DNA of 64,000 nucleotides from contig NZ_LXNG01000034.1 of NCBI RefSeq assembly GCF_001642575.1, positions 62,001 to 126,000 on the forward strand, in the 5' to 3' direction. This DNA is from Xanthomonas floridensis. Lineage in GTDB: Bacteria > Pseudomonadota > Gammaproteobacteria > Xanthomonadales > Xanthomonadaceae. The position numbers and the translations under genes were made by a program. The stretch's first letter is position 1; every line of letters starts with the position of its first letter. Of this stretch, positions 54,983 to 63,628 are shown piece by piece. A model generated the notes under the pieces. The model was given only the letters and a program-made list of their open reading frames with translations, was not told the origin of the DNA and did not search any database.

Positions 54983-55669
54983 TTAGAAGCGCGCGCCGAC
55001 ACCGAAACCAACCGTCCACGGATCCAGTTCCAGCTCGCTGCCGGTGCCCTGGCCGCCGACACGCAGTTCCGGACGCGAACGCATGTAGCGGGCGTCGGCA
55101 CGTGCAAACCAGGTGGAGTTGATGTTCATGTCCACACCGACGGTGCCGATCACGCCCTTGGCGGTATCCAGACCCACGTGCTGACCGGTGGTCGACGCCG
55201 CATCGATCTTCTCGTTGCTGAAGTTCGACTCGTAGTAGCCCACGCCCACGAACGGGCGGAACACGTTGTCGGCCTGGCCGAAGTGATACTGGCCGCTGAT
55301 GGCGATCGGCTGCTGCTCGACGGTGCCCAGCTTGCCTACGCCATCGGCGTTGACGCGATGGTTGAACTTGTCGGCAGCGCCCCACAGCTCAACGGCCCAG
55401 TTGTCATTGATGTAGTAGCTGGCGCTCAGCGTCGGTGCCGGGCCGCCATCAACGTCCAGGCCCGGAGCCGGATCGTTCTTGGGGTTCAGCAGCGCCACGC
55501 CGCCGACCACAGCCCAATGCTTGCCCGACGCAGTATCGTCGCTGCTGGACATCGTGCTTGAAGAAGTCGAGGAGGTATCACCGGTATAGGTGGTGTCCTG
55601 CGCGAACGCGGACGGTGCAATCGCAAGTGCGGATACAGCAGCCAGGCTCAGGATGGAAATGGAACGCAT
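54983..55669 (-). CDS. OmpW family outer membrane protein
   Basis: 228 residues. Signal peptide ends 'APSAFAQ', then a Ser/Thr/Asp-rich linker, and an eight-stranded barrel typical of OmpW: 'GPAPTLSASYYINDNWAVELWG', 'RPFVGVGYYESNFSNEKI' and the C-terminal aromatic 'VGFGVGARF'. OmpW forms a narrow hydrophobic channel for small hydrophobic molecules. The start is preceded by GAGGAG. It is divergent from the glycosylase gene, with 140 bp between them. Confidence 0.94.
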   Translation of the reverse strand: MRSISILSLAAVSALAIAPSAFAQDTTYTGDTSSTSSSTMSSSDDTASGKHWAVVGGVALLNPKNDPAPGLDVDGGPAPTLSASYYINDNWAVELWGAADKFNHRVNADGVGKLGTVEQQPIAISGQYHFGQADNVFRPFVGVGYYESNFSNEKIDAASTTGQHVGLDTAKGVIGTVGVDMNINSTWFARADARYMRSRPELRVGGQGTGSELELDPWTVGFGVGARF

Positions 55670-55809
55670 GAGGGTCTCCTCGTCTTGTTGTTAGGCCCGT
55701 GGAGTGGGCCGCGCCAAAACTATTCCCAAAAATCTGAATCCACGCCCACCTGCAGCCCGCTAAAATTTCGTTTGTTCAGGAATTTCCCGAAGAAGGCCGT
55801 GGTTGCGCG

Positions 55810-56373
55810 ATGCAAGCTGAAAAAGACATTCACGCAGATGCGATTGCCGTGACGAAAAACGGCGCATGCGACGGGCTGCCAGCGCACATTCGTCACGATT
55901 GCCGTGTACTGGTGCTGGGTTCGATGCCGGGCATTGCCTCGTTGCAGGCAGGCCAGTACTACGCGCATCCACGCAATCGCTTTTGGCCCTTGATGCATGC
56001 CCTGTTGGGCATTGATCCAGCGGCAAGCTATACGGCGCGCCTGCAGGAATTGAATGTGCACGGTGTTGGGGTGTGGGACGTGATCGGCCGGTGCGAACGA
56101 CACGGCAGCCTGGATTCGGCCATCGTCGCGGACAGCATCGTGGTCAATCCATTGCCCGCCTTGCTGGCCACGTTGCCGCAGCTGCGCCTGGTGGCCTGCA
56201 ATGGCGCCACGGCGATGCAGGCCTGGCGCCGGCACGTGCAGCCGCTGCTGTCGGCCGACGCACGCGCGGTGCCGGTGCTGGCCTTGCCGTCCACCAGCCC
56301 GGCCAATGCCGCCTGGTCCCTGCCACGTCTGTGCGCGGCGTGGCAACCGCTGCGCGATGCCGTGCAGGGCTGA
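55810..56373 (+). CDS. DNA-deoxyinosine glycosylase (UDG family 6-like)
   Basis: 187 residues. The motif 'VLVLGSMPGIASLQAG' followed by 'YYAHPRNRFWPLMHALL', and later 'LPSTSPANAAWS', is the family-6 (HDG) pattern of hypoxanthine-DNA glycosylases, in which an Asn or Ser replaces the catalytic residues of UNG. It would remove deaminated adenine (hypoxanthine) from DNA in base excision repair. The first 25 residues are variable. It is divergent from ompW and followed by DUF2884; it stands without other repair genes, but UdgX lies about 45 kb away. Confidence 0.88.
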   Translation: MQAEKDIHADAIAVTKNGACDGLPAHIRHDCRVLVLGSMPGIASLQAGQYYAHPRNRFWPLMHALLGIDPAASYTARLQELNVHGVGVWDVIGRCERHGSLDSAIVADSIVVNPLPALLATLPQLRLVACNGATAMQAWRRHVQPLLSADARAVPVLALPSTSPANAAWSLPRLCAAWQPLRDAVQG

Positions 56374-56539
56374 TGCCGCGCGCAGGCGTGTTCATCATTG
56401 CCATGCGGGGCTTGTCAGCCTGCGGGTTTGCCACGTGCTCACCCATGCCCCGGCCGCCAGAAGTCATGCCAGCCTCCGGCCTATGGTGGTGTGCGGTGCC
56501 TGCGCACATGCTGCCCCCAGCATCCAAGGGAGTTGCGAC

Positions 56540-57298
56540 ATGACGATCAGGCAGACGCTGGCGGCGGCAATGGCCGTGTTGCTGGGCATGGCCGGTGCGA
56601 TGCCGGCAGCACTGGCCGACCCGTTGCACTGCAATGTCAGCAGCGACTACGACCTCACCCTGTCTCCGCGCAGCGTCATTTTCATCCGCAGCACAGGAAC
56701 GCCGCAGCGGCTGGTGCTGCGCCAGGGCGCCTTGTTCGTCGACGATGCCTGGGTGGCGCTGAGCGCCGACGATCGTGATCGCCTGATCCGTTTCGAACGG
56801 CAGACCCGCGAGCTGGTGCCGCTGGCGCAGCAGGTCGGGCGCGAGGCTGCCGATATCGCGATCACCGCACTGGGCGAGGTGGCCGCCGGCTTCAGCCGTG
56901 ATCCGGAGGCCACGCGTGTGCAGCTGACCGGTGTGCGCGAGAAGATCGACCTGCGTTTGCAGCAGAGCTTCCGCAAGAGTCAGCTGACCCCCATCGATAT
57001 CGATGACGACATCGGTGAACTGGTCGCCGAGCTGTTGCCGCAGCTGATCGGCGATGTGGTTGCCGGCGCTGTGCAATCGGCGCTGACCGGAAACGCGGAG
57101 CGGCTGCGCTCGCTCGATGGCCTGGAACAGCGCATCGAGCGCCTGGTCGAGCCGCAGGCACGCGCATTGCGGCCACGCGCGCAGCAGCTGTGCACCCGGG
57201 TCGAGGCGCTGGATGCGCTGGACAATGCGCTGGCGTATCGTTTGCCATCGGGCGCGCCGTTGCAGCTGTTGCAGGTGGATCGACGCGCGTCGAAATGA
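56540..57298 (+). CDS. DUF2884 (YggN-like) exported protein
   Basis: 252 residues from ATG 56540 with AGGGAG before it. A signal peptide ends 'MPAALA'. 'LHCNVSSDYDLTLSPRSVIF' and 'LFVDDAWVALSADDRDRLIRFERQTRELVP' belong to the DUF2884 family, whose E. coli member is YggN, a periplasmic protein of unknown function. The mature region is mostly helical in its second half. The frame upstream to 56201 is rejected. The aceF gene starts 127 bp later. Confidence 0.9.
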   Translation: MTIRQTLAAAMAVLLGMAGAMPAALADPLHCNVSSDYDLTLSPRSVIFIRSTGTPQRLVLRQGALFVDDAWVALSADDRDRLIRFERQTRELVPLAQQVGREAADIAITALGEVAAGFSRDPEATRVQLTGVREKIDLRLQQSFRKSQLTPIDIDDDIGELVAELLPQLIGDVVAGAVQSALTGNAERLRSLDGLEQRIERLVEPQARALRPRAQQLCTRVEALDALDNALAYRLPSGAPLQLLQVDRRASK

Positions 57299-57425
57299 TC
57301 CTGCAACGGCGTACGCAGACACTGCATTCCGCCCGGCACGCGATCTTTTCATCGGCAATGGTTGGCGCTGCGGCCCGTGGCCGGCCACAATAGGGGTTTC
57401 CCCATCTGTTGCCGGAGTTCCCCGT

Positions 57426-59198
57426 ATGGCCGAAATCAAGGAAGCACTTGTCCCCGATATCGGTGACTACAGCGACGTCCCGGTAATCGAGGTGCTGGTG
57501 TCGGTCGGCGATACGGTCAGCAAGGACCAGAGCCTGGTCACGCTGGAATCGGACAAGGCCACCATGGAAGTGCCGTCGTCGGTGGCTGGCGTGGTCAAGG
57601 AGATCAAGGTCAAGGTTGGCGATTCGCTGTCGCAGGGCGCCCTGGTGGCGCTGATCGAAGTGGCCGATGCCGGCGCCGACACTGCCGCCAAGCCTGCCGC
57701 TGCCGCGCCTGCTGCCCCGGCCAAGGCTGCGCCCGCGGCAGCGCCGGCACCTGCTGCCAAGGCTGCACCGGCTGCACCTGCCGCCGCCGAAGGCGGTCTG
57801 GTCGAAGCGCGCGTGCCCGATATCGGCGATTACACCGACATCCCGGTCATCGAAGTGCTGGTGGCTGTGGGCGATACCGTTGCCAAGGACCAGAGCCTGG
57901 TCACGCTGGAGTCGGACAAGGCCACGATGGAAGTGCCGTCCTCGGCCGCCGGCGTGGTCAAGGAACTCAAGGTCAAGGTCGGCGACACCCTCTCGCAGGG
58001 CAACGTGGTGGCGATCATTGCCGCCAGCGACGGCGGCGCCGGCGCGGCGCAGTCGCCCGCCAAGCCCAGCACCGAGACGGCCGAGACTGCCGGCAAGGTC
58101 GAGCCGGTCGCGGTGTCGGCCGAGCCGGACAAGCTGGCCCAGCGCGAGATCGCGCAGGTGCAGGGTGCTCGTTCCGGTGCAGGTGCACAGGCAGCGCAGG
58201 GTGGCCAGCCCTCGGCCGGCAACCCGAGCAGCCCACCGGTGACCTTCGACGCCGACAGCGTGCTGCCGTCCAAGGTGCCGTACGCCAGCCCGGTGGTGCG
58301 CGTGTTCGCACGCGAACTGGGCGTGGACCTGAACCAGCTCAAGGGCAGCGAAAAGGGCGGCCGCATCACCCGTGAAGACGTGCAGCGCTTCGTCAAGGCA
58401 GCACTCAGCGGTGGCGCACCTGCCGCAGCCGGTGCTGCGCCGGCCGGTGGTGGCAACGGCCTGAACCTGCTGGCCTGGCCGAAGGTGGACTTCAGCAAGT
58501 TCGGCGAAACCGAAACCCAGCCGCTGTCGCGCATCAAGAAGATTTCCGGTGCCAACCTGGCACGCAACTGGGCGATGATTCCGCACGTCACCCAGTTCGA
58601 ATCGGCCGACATCACCGACCTGGAAGCCCTGCGCGTGGCGCTGAACAAGGAAAACGAGAAGGCGGGCATCAAGCTCACCATGCTCGCCTTCCTGGTCAAG
58701 GCCAGCGCCGCGGCGCTGAAGAAGTTCCCCGAGTTCAATGCCTCGCTCGATGCGGCCGGCGAAAACCTCACGCTGAAGAAGTACATCAACATCGGTTTTG
58801 CCGCCGATACCCCCAATGGCCTGGTGGTGCCGGTGATCCGCGACGTCGACAAGAAGGGCGTGCTGCAGATCGCCCAGGAAAGCGGCGAGCTGGCCAAGAA
58901 GGCGCGCGACGGCAAGCTCGGCCCGGCCGACATGAGTGGCGGCTGCTTCTCGATCAGCTCGCTGGGCGGCATCGGCGGCACCGCGTTCACTCCGATCATC
59001 AATGCACCGGAAGTGGCGATCCTGGGCGTGTCCAAGTCGGCGATGCAGCCGGTGTGGAACGGCAAGGAGTTCGCGCCGAAGCTGATGCTGCCGTTGTCGC
59101 TGAGCTACGACCACCGCGTCATCGACGGCGCGCTGGCGGCCCGCTTCACCACCTACCTCAGCCAGGTGCTGGCCGACATGCGTCGCGTCCTGCTGTGA
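57426..59198 (+). CDS. aceF: Pyruvate dehydrogenase E2 (dihydrolipoyl acetyltransferase)
   Basis: 590 residues. Two lipoyl domains (about 1-79 with K44 and 123-201 with K165, both in 'ESDKATMEVPSS'), joined by Ala/Pro-rich swinging arms, a peripheral subunit-binding domain at about 285-320 ('PYASPVVRVFARELGVDLNQL'), and the catalytic domain ending with 'SYDHRVIDGALAARF', the D-H-R-x2-D-G active site. It transfers acetyl groups from lipoate to CoA. The E1 gene aceE is not in the window, although E2 and E3 are. A CGGAG site is 8 bp upstream. The next gene overlaps its end by 4 bp. Confidence 0.97.
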   Translation: MAEIKEALVPDIGDYSDVPVIEVLVSVGDTVSKDQSLVTLESDKATMEVPSSVAGVVKEIKVKVGDSLSQGALVALIEVADAGADTAAKPAAAAPAAPAKAAPAAAPAPAAKAAPAAPAAAEGGLVEARVPDIGDYTDIPVIEVLVAVGDTVAKDQSLVTLESDKATMEVPSSAAGVVKELKVKVGDTLSQGNVVAIIAASDGGAGAAQSPAKPSTETAETAGKVEPVAVSAEPDKLAQREIAQVQGARSGAGAQAAQGGQPSAGNPSSPPVTFDADSVLPSKVPYASPVVRVFARELGVDLNQLKGSEKGGRITREDVQRFVKAALSGGAPAAAGAAPAGGGNGLNLLAWPKVDFSKFGETETQPLSRIKKISGANLARNWAMIPHVTQFESADITDLEALRVALNKENEKAGIKLTMLAFLVKASAAALKKFPEFNASLDAAGENLTLKKYINIGFAADTPNGLVVPVIRDVDKKGVLQIAQESGELAKKARDGKLGPADMSGGCFSISSLGGIGGTAFTPIINAPEVAILGVSKSAMQPVWNGKEFAPKLMLPLSLSYDHRVIDGALAARFTTYLSQVLADMRRVLL

Positions 59199-59842
59199 GG
59201 CGCGCGCTGCTGACGATCGCCGTGCTCGGCGTGCTGCCGTGGACCGGCGCGGTCGCACGCGAGTGCGACAGCACGTTGGGGCGCGGCTGGCCGCCGGCAG
59301 TGGGCAATTACGGCACTGCCGTCACCACCTTGCTCGATGGCGGCAGCAAACCCTCGCTGGCGCTGTTGACGTTGCCTGTGCGCGGCGTGGAAAGCGGCGT
59401 CTCGCTGGTGCCGGGCAAGGACGGTGCCGACTGGACCCTGCGGCATAGCCGTGCCGACGAGCGCGTCTACAACTGGGTCAGCGAGGCTGGTCGCGGCAGC
59501 GTGCAGTTCCGCACCGAGCAGACCCCGGAAACGGTCGAGATCCCGATTCCGGCGGCGTTGGCCAAACGGCTGGTCAGCAACTGGACCGCGGCCTTGACCC
59601 AGCTGGCACCGAGCGGCCGCACCGCGCCGGTGACCGAGGGCGAAGTGCTGTCGTTCCAGGTCGAGGGCGTGCGTTACAGCGGCGCCCGCCCGAGCTGCGG
59701 CGCCGGCGAACTGCTGCTGCAACAGGCTGCGCTGCTGATCGAAGCCAGCGACGGCAAGGAAAAGAAGCGCGACAAGCGCTGGACCCAAATCGAATCGTCG
59801 CTGGATGAACTCCAGCAGACGCTTGCCGGCACGGCCGGTTAA
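59195..59842 (+). CDS. Exported hypothetical protein between E2 and E3
   Basis: 215 residues starting at GTG 59195, overlapping the aceF stop as GTGA. A signal peptide of about 20 residues ('RRALLTIAVLGVLPWTGAVA') is followed by a soluble domain with 'WPPAVGNYGTAVTTLLDGGSKPSLALLTLPV' and a C-terminal lysine-rich helix 'EASDGKEKKRDKRWTQIESSL'. No family is known to me. It is unusual for an exported protein to sit inside a pyruvate dehydrogenase operon. It is not an E1 or E3-binding protein, since it has neither lipoyl nor cofactor domain. Confidence 0.78.
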   Translation: MRRALLTIAVLGVLPWTGAVARECDSTLGRGWPPAVGNYGTAVTTLLDGGSKPSLALLTLPVRGVESGVSLVPGKDGADWTLRHSRADERVYNWVSEAGRGSVQFRTEQTPETVEIPIPAALAKRLVSNWTAALTQLAPSGRTAPVTEGEVLSFQVEGVRYSGARPSCGAGELLLQQAALLIEASDGKEKKRDKRWTQIESSLDELQQTLAGTAG

Positions 59843-59858
59843 GCCACAGGAGAAGCAA

Positions 59859-61682
59859 ATGGCGGTCATTGAAATCAAGGTTCCCGACATCGGCGATTAC
59901 AGCGATGTCCCCGTCATCGAAGTGCTGGTCGCCGTGGGCGACAGCGTGGCCAAGGACCAGGGCCTGGTCACGCTGGAATCGGACAAGGCCACGCTGGAAG
60001 TGCCGTCCTCGGCCGCCGGCGTGGTCAAGGAACTCAAGGTCAAGATTGGCGATACCCTGTCCGAAGGGGCGGTGGTGCTGCTGCTGGAAACCGAAGGCGA
60101 GGCCGCCGCGCCTGCGCCTGCGAAGACCGAGGCCAAGGCCGCTGCGCCCGCTGCGGCCCCCGCACCCGGCAGCAAGCCGCCAGTGACGCCGTCGCACCGC
60201 GCTCCGGCCGAGCCGGCTGCGCCCAAGCCGGCGCTGGCCAGCGGCAAGACTGCCGATATCGACTGCAAGATGGTGGTGCTCGGCGCCGGCCCCGGCGGCT
60301 ACACCGCCGCCTTCCGCGCCGCCGACCTGGGCCTGGACACCGTGCTGATCGAGCGCTATGCCAGCCTGGGCGGTGTCTGCCTCAACGTCGGCTGCATTCC
60401 GTCCAAGGCGCTGCTGCATGCCGCCGCGGTGATCGATGAAGTGGCCCATGCCGGCGACTTCGGCGTGGACTTCGGCCAGCCCAAGATCACCCTGGACAAG
60501 CTGCGCGAGTACAAGGAAAAAGTGGTCGGCAAGCTCACCGGCGGGCTGGCCAGCATGGCCAAGCAGCGCAAGGTGCGCACCGTCACCGGTGTGGCCAGCT
60601 TCGTCTCGCCCAACGAGCTGGAGATCGTCGGCGACGACGGCAAGACCCAGCTGCTGCGCTTCGAACATTGCATCATCGCGGCCGGCTCGCAGGCGGTGAA
60701 GCTGCCCAACTTCCCGTGGGACGACAAGCGCGTGATGGACTCCACCGACGCGCTGGAGCTGCACGACATTCCTAAGACCCTGTTGGTGGTCGGCGGCGGC
60801 ATCATCGGCCTGGAAATGGCCACGGTGTACAGCGCGCTCGGCAGCAAGGTGACCGTGGTCGAGTTCATGGACCAGCTGATGCCGGGCGCCGACAAGGACC
60901 TGGTCAAGCCGCTGGCCGATCGCCTGAAGAAGCAGGGCGTGGAGGTCCATCTCAAGACCAAGGCCACCGACGTCAAGGCCGACAAGAAGGGCATCACCGT
61001 TGGCTTCGAAGCGGCCGCCGAGGGCGAGAAGCCGGCGTTGGATGCGACCACCTACGATCGCGTGCTGGTCGCCGTGGGCCGCACGCCCAACGGCAAGAAG
61101 ATCGGCGCGGACAAGGCCGGCGTCACCGTCACCGAGCGCGGCTTCATTCCGGTCGACCGGCAGATGCGCACCAACGTGCCGCACATCTTCGCCATCGGCG
61201 ACATCGTCGGTAACCCGATGCTGGCGCACAAGGCCACCCACGAAGGCAAGCTGGCTGCCGAAGTGGCGGCCGGCGAGAAGAAGGAATGGGTGGCGCGGGT
61301 GATTCCGTCGGTGGCGTACACCAATCCGGAAATCGCCTGGGTGGGCGTCACCGAGACCGAGGCCAAGGCCAAGGGCCTGAAGGTCGGCGTGGCCAAGTTC
61401 CCTTGGGCCGCCAGCGGCCGCGCGATCGGCATCGGCCGCACCGAAGGCTTCACCAAGCTGATTTTCGACGAAGACACCCACCGCATCATTGGTGGTGCCA
61501 TCGTCGGCGTGCATGCCGGTGACCTGCTTGCCGAGATCGGCCTGGCCATCGAGATGGGCGCCGAAGCCGAAGACATCGGCCACACCATCCATGCGCATCC
61601 GACCCTGAGCGAATCGGTCGGCATGGCGGCCGAGGTCTACGACGGCACCATCACCGACCTGTACATCCCGAAGAAGAAGTAA
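59859..61682 (+). CDS. lpdA: Dihydrolipoyl dehydrogenase (E3) with N-terminal lipoyl domain
   Basis: 607 residues, about 130 more than a standard E3 because an N-terminal lipoyl domain (1-79, K43 in 'ESDKATLEVPSS') and an Ala/Pro-rich linker precede it. The E3 part has FAD-binding 'LGAGPGGYTAAF' (142-147 GxGxxG), the redox disulphide C174-x4-C179 in 'GGVCLNVGCIPSK', an NAD loop 'VVGGGIIGLEMATV', and the C-terminal base in 'HTIHAHPTLSE'. It reoxidises dihydrolipoate. The lipoyl domain lets E3 dock or take part in acyl-shuttling itself. AGGAG is 8 bp before ATG 59859. Confidence 0.96.
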   Translation: MAVIEIKVPDIGDYSDVPVIEVLVAVGDSVAKDQGLVTLESDKATLEVPSSAAGVVKELKVKIGDTLSEGAVVLLLETEGEAAAPAPAKTEAKAAAPAAAPAPGSKPPVTPSHRAPAEPAAPKPALASGKTADIDCKMVVLGAGPGGYTAAFRAADLGLDTVLIERYASLGGVCLNVGCIPSKALLHAAAVIDEVAHAGDFGVDFGQPKITLDKLREYKEKVVGKLTGGLASMAKQRKVRTVTGVASFVSPNELEIVGDDGKTQLLRFEHCIIAAGSQAVKLPNFPWDDKRVMDSTDALELHDIPKTLLVVGGGIIGLEMATVYSALGSKVTVVEFMDQLMPGADKDLVKPLADRLKKQGVEVHLKTKATDVKADKKGITVGFEAAAEGEKPALDATTYDRVLVAVGRTPNGKKIGADKAGVTVTERGFIPVDRQMRTNVPHIFAIGDIVGNPMLAHKATHEGKLAAEVAAGEKKEWVARVIPSVAYTNPEIAWVGVTETEAKAKGLKVGVAKFPWAASGRAIGIGRTEGFTKLIFDEDTHRIIGGAIVGVHAGDLLAEIGLAIEMGAEAEDIGHTIHAHPTLSESVGMAAEVYDGTITDLYIPKKK

Positions 61683-62124
61683 GCACCGCACACGTGGCAC
61701 TGCCAGCGACGCCCCGCCTTGCGCGGGGCGTCGTCGTTGTGGGCCTGGGTGCGCGTCAGCGCTGCGGCGATGGGCATTGCCGTGCGGGTCGCGCGCTCTG
61801 CGACGCCTGGGTGCATGCGGTGCTGCTACACGCGCGCTGAGTTGTTCCGGTACTCCTGCGTGGTACGCAGTGCCGTGTGGCCTGGCGGCTACGCTCGATC
61901 GCATGCGTCGACAGGGCGATCCACGGCAAGCCGATTCCGCTCGGCATCTGGAAGGGACCAGTCCGGCGCGTGGCGACGTTGCATCGGTCACACACGACAG
62001 GGTCGCCGCCGCAGTGCATTGCGCTGCCGTCGTCCGATATCCATGATCCGGCGCTTGCGCAGCCCGCAGCGCGCTTGCACCATCGGTGCGCGGACACGCC
62101 GTTCGCACCTCAGGGACGACCCGT
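61683..62124. other. Region after lpdA
   Basis: About 440 bp. It contains the lpdA terminator and then DNA with only antisense-type frames. The promoter of the amidohydrolase probably lies near its 3' end; no motif stands out. Confidence 0.5.
61708..61738 (+). terminator. Terminator of the aceF-orf-lpdA block
   Basis: CGACGCCCCGC (61708-61718) and GCGGGGCGTCG (61724-61734) form an 11-bp stem around 5 nt, followed by TCGTTG. It starts 26 bp past the lpdA stop. Confidence 0.85.
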
Positions 62125-63402
62125 ATGTCGAAGATGCATTTGCCGGCGTTGCTCGCCGCCGCAGGCTGCCTGTGTGCGTCGTGGGTTGCGCATGCACAAA
62201 CCACCGTGATCACCGCCGCGCGCCTGCTGGACGTGCAGGCCGGCCGCTATGTGGACAAGCCGCAGATCGAAGTGGTTGCCGGCCGTATCATCCGGGTCGG
62301 TCGGCACGGCGATCCGCTGCCGGCGCAGGCGCAGCGGATCGATCTGGGCACGCGCACGCTGTTGCCGGGCTTGATCGACATGCATGTGCATCTCACCGTG
62401 GACCCCACCCTGGGTGGCTACAAGGGCCTGGAATTCACCGACAACTTCTGGACCGTGGTCGGCGTGGCCAATGCCGCAAAAACGCTGCGTGCCGGCTTCA
62501 CCACGGTGCGCAATGTCGGCTCGCTCAACTACGACGATGTCGCGCTCAAGCAGGCGATCGAGCGCGGCACCGTGCCCGGCCCGCGCATTGTGCCGGCCAC
62601 CTATGGCATCGGCGCCACCGGCGGCCACTGCGATGCCACCGAATTTCCGCCCTCGGTCACTGTCACCGGCCCCGGTGTCGCCGACGGTCCGGACGCGATC
62701 CGCGCCGCGGTGCGCACGCTGCGCAAGTACGGCGCAGAGGTGATCAAGTTCTGCGGCACCGGCGGCGTGCTGTCCAAGACCGACAGCGTGGGCGGGCAGC
62801 AATACAGCCTGGAAGAGATGCGCGCGCTGGTGGACGAGGCGCACCGGCTGGGCCTGAAGGTCGCCGTGCATGCGCATGGCACCTCCGGCATCAACGATGC
62901 GATCCGCGCCGGTGCCGACACCATCGAACACGCCAGCCTCGCCGATGCCGAGTCGTTCAAACTGGCCAAGGCGCATGGCACCTGGTTTTCGATGGACATC
63001 TACAACGACGACTACATCCTGGCCGAAGGCGAGAAGAACGGCCTGTTCGCCGAGTCGCTGGAGAAGGAGCGGCAGGTCGGCCGCAAGCAACGCGAGACCT
63101 TTCGCGCCGCGCATGCGGCCGGCGTCAAACTGGTGTTCGGCAGCGATGGCGGGGTATATCCCAACGGCGACAACGCACGTCAATTCGCCAAGATGGTGGA
63201 GTGGGGCATGACCCCGCTGGAGGCGATTCGCGCCGCAACGATAGACGCTGCCGACGCACTGGGACGCACTGCCGATGTGGGTGCCGTTGTGCCGGGGCGT
63301 TATGCCGACCTGATCGCGGTCGATGGCGATCCGCTTCAGGACGTGAGCGTGTTGACGCGGGTGCAGGACGTGATCAAGGGCGGCCAGCGCGTGGCGGAGT
63401 GA
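62125..63402 (+). CDS. Exported amidohydrolase (imidazolonepropionase-like)
   Basis: 425 residues from ATG 62125. A signal peptide ends 'WVAHAQ'. The metal-dependent hydrolase (TIM barrel) fold shows H87-x-H89 in 'IDMHVHLT', a carboxylated-Lys candidate in 'AEVIKFCGTGG', 'VAVHAHGT', 'DTIEHASLAD' and 'VFGSDGGVYPNGD' (metal Asp). It belongs to the group of exported imidazolonepropionase-like or Xaa-Pro dipeptidase-like amidohydrolases that act on acylated or cyclic dipeptides. Substrate not decidable. It is monocistronic; a terminator follows it, shared with the next gene. Confidence 0.93.
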   Translation: MSKMHLPALLAAAGCLCASWVAHAQTTVITAARLLDVQAGRYVDKPQIEVVAGRIIRVGRHGDPLPAQAQRIDLGTRTLLPGLIDMHVHLTVDPTLGGYKGLEFTDNFWTVVGVANAAKTLRAGFTTVRNVGSLNYDDVALKQAIERGTVPGPRIVPATYGIGATGGHCDATEFPPSVTVTGPGVADGPDAIRAAVRTLRKYGAEVIKFCGTGGVLSKTDSVGGQQYSLEEMRALVDEAHRLGLKVAVHAHGTSGINDAIRAGADTIEHASLADAESFKLAKAHGTWFSMDIYNDDYILAEGEKNGLFAESLEKERQVGRKQRETFRAAHAAGVKLVFGSDGGVYPNGDNARQFAKMVEWGMTPLEAIRAATIDAADALGRTADVGAVVPGRYADLIAVDGDPLQDVSVLTRVQDVIKGGQRVAE

Positions 63403-63578
63403 GGCCGCTGCATCCTGCGCCTGCAGGACGCTGTGGCATCCAGCGACGCGCACCTGGTGGGAAATGTCGTGGGTAGTGCGGCATGGGTATGTGCCCGCGT
63501 GCCCCGTTGTAAAGGCTGGTTGGCATTAGGCGATGCATCTACCTTGAAGTGGTGACTTCAGCGAAGCGCCCCAACGAC

Positions 63579-63610
63579 AACGCCCCGCACAAGGCGGGGC
63601 GTTTGTCTGT
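63579..63610. terminator. Terminator between amidohydrolase and outer membrane protein genes
   Basis: AACGCCCCGC (63579-63588) and GCGGGGCGTT (63594-63603) pair around a 5-nt loop. A moderately T-rich tract follows on the plus strand (GTTTGTCTG) and on the minus strand (GTCGTTG), so it may serve both convergent genes. Confidence 0.7.
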
Positions 63611-63628
63611 GACGCGATGACGCGTGGA

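Noticed and set aside
56892-59258. 788-codon open frame on the minus strand
   Set aside because: Antisense to aceF; the Ala/Pro-rich linkers and lipoyl repeats of aceF give the long frame its length.
59574-62213. 879-codon open frame on the minus strand
   Set aside because: Antisense to lpdA and the following intergenic region; no recognisable protein.
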